Shown: positions 58,515 through 64,000 of the stretch, in pieces | Layout of the letters: each line of letters opens with the position of its first letter | Numbering within the stretch: the first letter of the stretch is position 1 | Source: Thermotalea metallivorans | GTDB taxonomy: Bacteria > Bacillota > Clostridia > Peptostreptococcales > Thermotaleaceae | Assembly (NCBI RefSeq): GCF_001562415.1 | Contig: NZ_LOEE01000028.1 | Location: forward strand, 124,001 to 188,000 | Reading direction: 5' to 3' | Length of the DNA: 64,000 nucleotides | Notes under the pieces: generated by a model | Databases searched by the model: none | What the model was told of the DNA's origin: nothing | The model's input: the letters and a program-made list of their open reading frames with translations, nothing else | Translations under genes and position numbers: made by a program

Positions 58515-58626
58515 GCCGATATACTACTATTTTCCTACAGGAAATTTAAATTTTATGTAGAAATTTAAGGAGAATAGGTGTATAGTATTTTACGGCGGAA
58601 AGTTGAAAAACGAAGGAGGACCCGAT

Positions 58627-59886
58627 GTGGCAAAGCTCATTGTAGAAAAAAGTGCTCCATTGAAGGGGACGGTAAAGGTAAGTGGAGCCAAGAATTCGGT
58701 TTTACCAATTATTGCCGCATCCTTACTGGCTCAGGAAACTTGTGTATTGGAGGAAATCCCTGGACTGAAAGATGTGGAAGTAATCTGTGAAGTGTTAGAA
58801 TCCATTGGAGCAAAAGTCAACAGCAGTAAAAAAGGAATCATAGAAATTCATTCATCGACTTTAGAACATTTTGAAGCCCCCTATGAATTGATCAGAAAAA
58901 TGAGAGCCTCTTTCCTAGTGATGGGTCCCCTATTGGCGAGAAAAGGGAGAGCCAGAATTGCTTTGCCCGGCGGATGCGCCATCGGCACCAGGCCCATCGA
59001 CCTTCATTTAAAAGGTTTTCAAGCCCTTGGGGCGAGGATCGAACTGGGTCATGGCTATGTGGAGGCGGTGGCAGATAAGCTGATAGGCAACAAAATCTAT
59101 TTGGATTTCCCCAGCGTGGGGGCGACAGAGAACATCATGATGGCTGCCACCATGGCAGAGGGAATTACCATGATTGAAAATGCGGCAGAAGAGCCTGAAA
59201 TCGTAGATTTGGCAAATTTTTTAAACAGTCTGGGCGCCAAAATCAAGGGTGCCGGCACAGATACCATTAAAATCCAGGGTGTTAAGGAGTTGAAGGGATC
59301 AAAGCATACGGTGATTCCTGACAGGATTGAAGCGGGAACCTTTATGATTGCCGCTGCCATTACCGGCGGAGACGTAACGATCTTGAATGCCTTACCGGAT
59401 CACCTTAAGCCCATTATTGCAAAATTAAGGGAATGTGGCGTAACGGTGGAGGAATATGACGAACATGTTCGGGTAAAGGCCAATGGACAGGTGATGGCCA
59501 CCGATATCAAAACCCTTCCTTATCCCGGATTTCCAACGGATATGCAGGCCCAATTCATGTCCCTTCTGACGGTAGCCAGTGGAACCAGTGTGGTCATTGA
59601 AACCGTATTCGAAAATCGATTTATGCATGTGGATGAATTGAAGAGAATGGGTGCCAACATCAAAATAGAAGGAAGGAGTGCTGTGGTCCAAGGAGTAGAC
59701 GGGCTTCAAGGGGCCCAGGTGAAGGCTACGGATTTGAGAGCCGGTGCAGCCCTCATCCTGGCAGGCATGATTGCCGAGGGAAAAACGGAGATCAGCGATA
59801 TTCATCATATTGACCGAGGGTATGTGGAAATCGAAGAAAAGCTCAGGGGATTGGGTGCCAAAATAACGAGAACAAAGGACGAATAG
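58627..59886 (+). CDS. murA: UDP-N-acetylglucosamine 1-carboxyvinyltransferase (419 aa)
   Basis: First committed step of peptidoglycan synthesis: adds enolpyruvate from PEP to UDP-GlcNAc. K22 ('[19 protein letters not shown]') and the catalytic, fosfomycin-binding C117 ('[18 protein letters not shown]') are present, so the enzyme should be fosfomycin-sensitive at the target level. '[14 protein letters not shown]' and '[17 protein letters not shown]' are standard. The GTG at 58627 follows AGGAGG. Position after ywmB marks it as the murAA orthologue. Confidence 0.96.
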   Translation: MAKLIVEKSAPLKGTVKVSGAKNSVLPIIAASLLAQETCVLEEIPGLKDVEVICEVLESIGAKVNSSKKGIIEIHSSTLEHFEAPYELIRKMRASFLVMGPLLARKGRARIALPGGCAIGTRPIDLHLKGFQALGARIELGHGYVEAVADKLIGNKIYLDFPSVGATENIMMAATMAEGITMIENAAEEPEIVDLANFLNSLGAKIKGAGTDTIKIQGVKELKGSKHTVIPDRIEAGTFMIAAAITGGDVTILNALPDHLKPIIAKLRECGVTVEEYDEHVRVKANGQVMATDIKTLPYPGFPTDMQAQFMSLLTVASGTSVVIETVFENRFMHVDELKRMGANIKIEGRSAVVQGVDGLQGAQVKATDLRAGAALILAGMIAEGKTEISDIHHIDRGYVEIEEKLRGLGAKITRTKDE

Positions 59887-59893
59887 CAATTGG

Positions 59894-59924
59894 AAAAATG
59901 TGTCGTACCAAGGCACATTTTTTC
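59894..59924 (+). terminator. Terminator after murA
   Basis: AAAAATGTG pairs with CACATTTTTT over a short loop (with T-G/C-G extension), followed by T. Confidence 0.78.
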
Positions 59925-59952
59925 TATTTCCCGGGAAATGTGTCATAAAAGC

Positions 59953-60083
59953 GGTTAGCCGCTAGCAAGGATTAGCGATCAGCTATCAAGCATCAGCCAG
60001 TTGTCAATCATGAGTTAGCAGTTGCCAGATGTAAGCTGCTGCCAACAATGAACCGCTAACGGCTGACTGGCAATGGCCAGCAT
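59953..60083. repeat. Degenerate short-repeat patch before spoIID
   Basis: GCGGTTAGCCGCTAGCAAGG, GCGATCAGCTATCAAGCATC and ACCGCTAACGGCTGACTGGC are of the same family; it ends just before the spoIID promoter. Confidence 0.75.
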
Positions 60084-60098
60084 TCCATCGATGATCTG

Positions 60099-60127
60099 GC
60101 ATATTTTCCCCCGACGCAACATAGAAT
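60099..60127 (+). promoter_or_regulatory. Sigma-E-type promoter of spoIID
   Basis: GCATATT (60099-60105) and CATAGAAT (60120-60127) are separated by 14 bp, very close to the sigma-E consensus (kmATATT-N14/15-CATACAHT). spoIID is a mother-cell, sigma-E gene in Bacillus and Clostridia, so this fits. Confidence 0.8.
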
Positions 60128-60177
60128 GTAGCATTGATTTGTATTCTGCATTCGAAGAGGCAAAAGGGGGAAAACAG

Positions 60178-61161
60178 ATGAGGAGCATTTTCAGTCTGAT
60201 CCTTGGGCTGGTACTGGCCATTATTGTCATGCCCATGGTATTAATTCAAAGCTGTGATTTGTCTGCGCCCGAGATCGACAGAGAAAAAGTGGTGGAAAGT
60301 AATCAGACAGTCCGGGTATATGTCCATGAAACAAAGAATATCGTTGCAATAGACCTGGAGGAATATGTGAAAGGCGTGGTGGCGGGGGAAATGCCCGCAG
60401 CCTTTGAATTGGAAGCATTAAAGGCCCAGGCGGTGGCGGCCAGAAGCTATGCCGTTGCCAGAATGAATCAATTTAAAGAGGGAGGACAGCCGGCTCATCC
60501 CGGTGCTGAATTGTGCGACGGCGTCCACTGTCAGGTGTGGCTTTCGAAGGATAAGCTGAGGCAGATAAAAACCAAGTACTGGATGAGGGACTATTGGCCT
60601 AAAATCGAAAAGGCCGTGGAAGAAACCAAAGGATTGATTCTGACCTACCAGGGCAAACCGGTGGACCAACCCTTGTTTCATTCCACCAGCGGCGGCAGGA
60701 CGGAAAACTCAGAGGATGTTTTTGCCGCCTTTGTACCCTATCTAAGAAGCGTTGAGAGTCCCTATGAAGAGAAGGCACCCCATTTGACGGATGTACAGGT
60801 AATACCCGTTGCATCTTTTATCAACAAATTCAAATCGAAGTACAAGGACAGCGATCTCCAGGAAGCAAATATCAAATCAGCCTTTAAGATTTTGGAGCGA
60901 AGCACCGGCGGAAGGATATTAAAGATGCAGGTGGGAAACAAAATTGTCTCTGGGAGAGAAATGAGAGAATTGTTAGGCCTGCGGTCGGCCAATTTTAAAA
61001 TGACCATCGATAATAAAAATCTGGAGATTACAACCTTCGGCTATGGCCACGGGGTAGGAATGAGTCAGTGGGGCGCCAACGGCATGGCAGAGAACGGCCA
61101 TACCTTTGAGGAAATACTAAAACATTATTATGTAGGAACAAAAATCATGCGGATGAAATAA
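60178..61161 (+). CDS. spoIID: Stage II sporulation protein D (327 aa)
   Basis: Mother-cell membrane-anchored lytic transglycosylase needed for engulfment. It has an N-terminal membrane helix ('IFSLILGLVLAIIVMPMVL'), then the SpoIID domain with 'LEEYVKGVVAGEMPAAFELE' (including the catalytic Glu), 'LKAQAVAARSYAVARM', 'FHSTSGGRTENSEDVF' and 'TTFGYGHGVGMSQWGANGMA'. The ATG at 60178 follows AAAGGGGGAAA. It has its own sigma-E-type promoter. Confidence 0.95.
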   Translation: MRSIFSLILGLVLAIIVMPMVLIQSCDLSAPEIDREKVVESNQTVRVYVHETKNIVAIDLEEYVKGVVAGEMPAAFELEALKAQAVAARSYAVARMNQFKEGGQPAHPGAELCDGVHCQVWLSKDKLRQIKTKYWMRDYWPKIEKAVEETKGLILTYQGKPVDQPLFHSTSGGRTENSEDVFAAFVPYLRSVESPYEEKAPHLTDVQVIPVASFINKFKSKYKDSDLQEANIKSAFKILERSTGGRILKMQVGNKIVSGREMRELLGLRSANFKMTIDNKNLEITTFGYGHGVGMSQWGANGMAENGHTFEEILKHYYVGTKIMRMK

Positions 61162-61174
61162 TTTTTTTATCCAT

Positions 61175-61203
61175 GTATGAATTCCATGGAGATGGCAACA
61201 ATA
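61175..61203 (+). promoter_or_regulatory. Sigma-F/G-type promoter of spoIIQ
   Basis: GTATG (61175-61179) and GGCAACAATA (61194-61203) are separated by 14 bp. The -10 fully fits the forespore consensus GGnnAnAhTr. spoIIQ is a forespore sigma-F gene in other spore formers. Confidence 0.72.
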
Positions 61204-61222
61204 TGAAATGGAGGTGTCATGC

Positions 61223-62086
61223 ATGGATAAAAAAGGATGGTTTTCCAGAAAAAAAAGTGAAAATACTTTTGAAAAGAAAGAAAGCAGCATTTATAAATTT
61301 TTAGATAAGGAAGGATTTTATGTCATTCTCTTTCTCTGCCTATGTATTGTAGCCACTTCAGCGGTTTGGGTGGCAAAAACCCATATTGATCGATTGGCAG
61401 TGGAGGATTTGAAAAAACCATGGTTGCCGGAGGAAAAGGATATGGGAGATATCCCTTCCCATAGGGAAGATGCCGAAGAAAATCAGGCGCCTGTAGTCGT
61501 CATAGAGGAGAAAAAAGAGATGGACACTGCACCGGCCATGGCTGGAGAAATAAATAAAGGAGAAGGGCAACTCCGGCCAAAGGCCGAATCTCAGCCGAAG
61601 CCCCAGGAAAAAGTGAATGTGGCAAAGGCGGAAAAGAAATCAAAACCTGCATCTGCCAATGCCAACAGCATCATCATGAAAATTCCCGTTGCAGGAAAGA
61701 TCGGCATGGGCTATGCAGCCGATAGGTTGGTATATTCCAAAACATTGGATCAGTATACCACCCACTACGGTGTAGATATTATTGCCCCCGAAAATACCCC
61801 TGTGGTGGCAGTCCTCCCGGGGGAAGTCATAGAGGTGACCAATGATTCAAGGTTGGGCATCGTGATTGCCATTGCCCATGAGGGCGATATCATCACCAGA
61901 TACGCCAATCTCAGCACCAGTGAAATGGTAAAGGTGGGAGACAAGGTAGAAAAGGGACAGGTTATCAGCGGCGTAGGAAAAACTGCCCTCTTTGAGAGCT
62001 TGGAAGAACCCCATTTGCATTTTGAAGTGCTGATGGACGGGAAAAATGTAGATCCTACCCCATACTTGCCCAAATTGAAAAATTAA
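61223..62086 (+). CDS. spoIIQ: Stage II sporulation protein Q-like LytM/M23 protein (287 aa)
   Basis: It has an N-terminal cytosolic tail, one membrane helix ('FYVILFLCLCIVATSAVWV'), a low-complexity linker (about 75-140) and a LytM/M23 domain. The metal ligands H-x3-D ('THYGVDIIAPENTPVVA') and H-x-H ('EEPHLHFEVLMDGK') are both kept, so zinc binding and possibly endopeptidase activity are expected. The B. subtilis SpoIIQ lacks one of these; clostridial SpoIIQ keeps them. SpoIIQ joins SpoIIIAH across the septum during engulfment; spoIIIAH is not in this window. The ATG at 61223 follows GGAGGTG. The identity rests on position after spoIID and on the domain plan. Confidence 0.88.
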   Translation: MDKKGWFSRKKSENTFEKKESSIYKFLDKEGFYVILFLCLCIVATSAVWVAKTHIDRLAVEDLKKPWLPEEKDMGDIPSHREDAEENQAPVVVIEEKKEMDTAPAMAGEINKGEGQLRPKAESQPKPQEKVNVAKAEKKSKPASANANSIIMKIPVAGKIGMGYAADRLVYSKTLDQYTTHYGVDIIAPENTPVVAVLPGEVIEVTNDSRLGIVIAIAHEGDIITRYANLSTSEMVKVGDKVEKGQVISGVGKTALFESLEEPHLHFEVLMDGKNVDPTPYLPKLKN

Positions 62087-62096
62087 CGCAAATAGA

Positions 62097-62119
62097 AAAC
62101 AGGGTAGAAAACCCTGTTT
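62097..62119 (+). terminator. Hairpin after spoIIQ
   Basis: AAACAGGGT pairs with ACCCTGTTT over a 5-base loop. Confidence 0.75.
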
Positions 62120-62123
62120 CAGG

Positions 62124-62268
62124 CTAAAGAAAAAGCTATGGAATAGGTGAGAACCCTTGAGATTTAGGCTTTGTCGCGAATCAGCAAGCCGCTTTTTTCC
62201 TTAATTTTTATTTAGAAAAGCGGCGCAGGTCTGAGCAGGAAGCCAAATCTCAAGGGTTTGTCTACATG
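62124..62268 (+). repeat. Structured dispersed element, copy 3
   Basis: Nearly identical to copy 1 (14481-14625), with a handful of differences. Arms CCCTTGAGATTTAGGCTT and AAGCCAAATCTCAAGGG; inner pair GCCGCTTTT/AAAAGCGGC is perfect here. Confidence 0.85.
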
Positions 62269-62270
62269 CA

Positions 62271-62296
62271 AAAACAGGGTGGCAAACCCTGTTTTT
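62271..62296 (-). terminator. Terminator of spoIIID (minus strand)
   Basis: AAAACAGGGT/ACCCTGTTTT with a 5-base loop. On the minus strand it ends in T's after the stem, serving spoIIID. Same stem as 62097-62119. Confidence 0.75.
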
Positions 62297-62344
62297 ATCG
62301 TCTATGTATCTTATCCACTGTCAACGGATAGCCGTCCACAGGAC

Positions 62345-62593
62345 CTATAGGCTTCTGTATTTTAATTTGGTTGCTTTTCCACCCCGGATATGCCTTTCGG
62401 CCTTGTTGTTATCGAGTATGCCCTTCACCTGATTGGCTACTAGAGGGTTTATCTTGGGAAGTCGTTCTGTAACATCTTTATGAACTGTACTTTTGCTTAC
62501 GCCGAAAACTTTCGCTGTTTGTCGTACGGTTGCTTTTTTGTTGATTATATATTCAGCGATCTCCAGTGCTCTTTCTTCTATGTAATCTTTCAC
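62345..62593 (-). CDS. spoIIID: Sporulation transcriptional regulator SpoIIID (82 aa)
   Basis: A small DNA-binding protein that modulates sigma-E genes in the mother cell. Family pattern: 'MKDYIEERALEIAEYIINKK', then a helix-turn-helix 'TVRQTAKVFGVSKSTVHKDV' and 'RLPKINPLVANQVKGILDNN'. The start is GTG after AAGGAGGGGG (read on the minus strand). It lies between spoIIQ and mbl, as in B. subtilis, but is on the opposite strand to both. Confidence 0.96.
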   Translation of the reverse strand: MKDYIEERALEIAEYIINKKATVRQTAKVFGVSKSTVHKDVTERLPKINPLVANQVKGILDNNKAERHIRGGKATKLKYRSL

Positions 62594-62628
62594 AGGTGAA
62601 CCCCCTCCTTGATGATTCCTTTGTTTAA

Positions 62629-62656
62629 ATAATATGCACCGCTGATTCTCAATAGA
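62629..62656 (-). promoter_or_regulatory. Sigma-E-type promoter of spoIIID
   Basis: On the minus strand, TCTATT (62656-62651) and CATATTAT (62636-62629) are separated by 14 bp, a fair match to the sigma-E consensus, as expected for spoIIID. Confidence 0.62.
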
Positions 62657-62780
62657 ACAGAAAATCCCAAATTCAAATGGAAGATTCTTTTTTAAAATTT
62701 TTAAAAAAAGAAAGAGGAATTATGAGATTTATAGCGAATACAAATACTGGTTATCGATAAAAAATTTTGTAGATATATAA

Positions 62781-62847
62781 TGGCTAATAGCTGGTAGCCA
62801 ATAGTTAATAACTGATAACTGTCAACTGGTAACTGGCAACTACAAAT
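62781..62847. repeat. Degenerate short-repeat patch before mbl
   Basis: GGCTAATAGCTGGTAGCCAA, TAATAACTGATAACTGTCAA and CTGGTAACTGGCAACT words. Confidence 0.75.
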
Positions 62848-62959
62848 GCAGTATTTGTTCATTCATAGATGGGACAGCAGCATAGGCGGCTGTATTCAAG
62901 ATTGATAAAAATCATGGCGATCGGTGATAAACTGTGGGCTGAATGGAAGGTGATGAAGA

Positions 62960-63991
62960 ATGTTTGGTTTTGGGACAGAAATCGGGATTGACCTGGGCAC
63001 TGCCAGTGTGCTCGTTTACATCAAAGGAAAGGGAATTGTACTCCAGGAGCCTTCGGTAGTGGCGATTGACAAAAACACGAACCAATTGTTGGCCGTGGGA
63101 GAAGAGGCACGAAGGATGTTGGGAAGGACGCCGGGAAATATTGTAGCCATTCGACCATTGAAGGATGGTGTTATTTCTGATTATGAAGTAACAGAAAGAA
63201 TGCTCCGGTATTTTATTCACAAAACCTGTGGCAGAAGAAGGTTTTTTAAACCCAAGATTATTGTATGCGTACCCAGTGGCGTAACGGAAGTAGAAAAAAG
63301 GGCAGTTATTGATGCCACCACAGAAGCGGGAGGAGGAACTACCTATCTTATTGAAGAGCCCATTGCCGCTGCCATCGGAGCAGGAATTGATATTTCTAAG
63401 CCTGACGGCAATATGATTGTAGACATCGGAGGAGGCACAGCAGATATTGCCGTTATTTCCCTTGGAGGGATTGTGGTCAGCGAATCCATTAAAGTAGCAG
63501 GAGATAAATTTGATGAAGCCATTGTGCGGTATATGAGGAAAAGGCATAATCTGCTGATCGGTGAGAGAACGGCAGAGGATTTGAAGGTCAATATCGGTAC
63601 GGCCTATCCCAGAAGCCAGATCTTAAAGATGGAATGCAGGGGAAGAGATTTGGTTTCAGGCTTGCCCAAAACCATTACCGTTACTTCGGAGGAAATGCTA
63701 GAAGCCTTGGAGGAGCCGGTAACTGCCATTGCTGACGCGGTCCATGCCGTATTGGAAAAAACACCGCCGGAGCTGGCTGCCGATATCAGCGACAGGGGAA
63801 TTGTCATGACGGGAGGCGGATCACTCCTTCACGGATTGAATCAACTGATTGAAAAGAGAACGGGAATACCTACGTATATTGCAGAGGATGCCATATCCTG
63901 TGTAGCAAAGGGTACAGGCATGTCCCTGGAATCTCTCCATATTTTAGAGAAGAGCATGATCAGCAGCAAAAGCTTCAGCCGATTAAGATAA
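62960..63991 (+). CDS. mbl: MreB/Mbl-type bacterial actin (343 aa)
   Basis: A membrane-bound actin homologue that guides lateral wall synthesis. ATPase motifs: 'FGTEIGIDLGTASVLVYIKG' (phosphate 1), 'MIVDIGGGTADIAVISLGGI' (phosphate 2) and 'GIVMTGGGSLLHGLNQLI' (adenosine). Position downstream of spoIIID points to Mbl rather than MreB. GGAAGGTGATG precedes the ATG. Complete; its stop is 9 bp from the window end. Confidence 0.94.
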   Translation: MFGFGTEIGIDLGTASVLVYIKGKGIVLQEPSVVAIDKNTNQLLAVGEEARRMLGRTPGNIVAIRPLKDGVISDYEVTERMLRYFIHKTCGRRRFFKPKIIVCVPSGVTEVEKRAVIDATTEAGGGTTYLIEEPIAAAIGAGIDISKPDGNMIVDIGGGTADIAVISLGGIVVSESIKVAGDKFDEAIVRYMRKRHNLLIGERTAEDLKVNIGTAYPRSQILKMECRGRDLVSGLPKTITVTSEEMLEALEEPVTAIADAVHAVLEKTPPELAADISDRGIVMTGGGSLLHGLNQLIEKRTGIPTYIAEDAISCVAKGTGMSLESLHILEKSMISSKSFSRLR

Positions 63992-64000
63992 TGGAACGCT

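Larger units (their letters stand above)
62087..62344. other. Convergent interval with element copy 3 between two similar hairpins
   Basis: Between spoIIQ (+) and spoIIID (-) lie a hairpin (62097-62119), element copy 3 (62124-62268) and a second hairpin of the same stem sequence (62271-62296). Confidence 0.8.
62594..62959. other. Divergent interval spoIIID-mbl
   Basis: The 366 bp hold the spoIIID promoter (62629-62656), a TATAAT (62776-62781) that may serve mbl although no good -35 box is seen, and a repeat patch (62781-62847). No gene was recognised. Confidence 0.7.

Overview
The window reads as chromosome of a low-to-mid GC, endospore-forming member of the Clostridia, probably an amino-acid-fermenting anaerobe that uses sodium bioenergetics. 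The grounds are the sporulation genes (spoIID, spoIIQ, spoIIID), S-layer and SLH proteins, lysine-fermentation enzymes (3-aminobutyryl-CoA ammonia-lyase and 3-keto-5-aminohexanoate cleavage enzyme), and an F-type ATP synthase whose c subunit carries every Na+ ligand. The genus cannot be fixed from this sequence alone.

Layout. Positions 1-10973 hold four co-oriented exported-protein genes: a partial Ig/IPT protein, a 2.1k-residue IPT/TIG protein, an unknown secreted protein and an SLH protein. Positions 11103-14334 hold a promoter, a possible attenuator, pyrG and a membrane glycosyltransferase. Positions 14775-19561 are a minus-strand block: a heptad-repeat protein, an AarF/ABC1 kinase, a DUF362 protein, an LPG-synthase-TM flippase-like protein and a UbiA-type prenyltransferase. 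Positions 19917-25966 are an A/T-rich surface island: an S-layer-like protein with its own strong promoter and long leader, a TolC-like protein and a second SLH protein.

Positions 26137-28064 hold kal, kce and a transaldolase. From 28419 to 44113 runs a housekeeping backbone: glpX (two tandem copies), rho, rpmE, tdk, a DUF1385 gene, prmC, prfA, a ZIP transporter, sua5/ywlC, ywlE, rpiB, upp, manA, comEB, tagO and mnaA. Positions 44194-48446 hold a DUF3870 gene followed by an aminotransferase, a second beta-keto-acid cleavage enzyme and a two-subunit CoA-transferase, which look like a catabolic cassette. Positions 48877-56889 are the atp operon (Z-I-B-E1-E2-F-H-A-G-D-C). The end holds a DUF1694 gene, ywmB, murA, spoIID, spoIIQ, spoIIID (inverted) and mbl. 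From memory, the gene order from pyrG to mbl broadly follows the Bacillus subtilis arc pyrG...mbl, with the surface, catabolic and minus-strand genes inserted into it.

Most notable points. (1) A hybrid ATP-synthase rotor: a duplicated four-helix c subunit with one carboxylate, next to a normal Na+-type c subunit. (2) A three-copy structured repeat of about 145 bp. Two of its copies sit between duplicated hairpins. (3) A YwlE-type phosphatase with about 80 extra charged residues inserted just before its DPFG catalytic loop. (4) A candidate beta-amino-acid degradation cassette. (5) About 16 intergenic patches of degenerate CTAAC/CCAGT-type short repeats, two of them inside the atp operon. (6) Near-consensus sporulation sigma-factor promoters. 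No tRNA, rRNA, CRISPR array or transposase gene was found.
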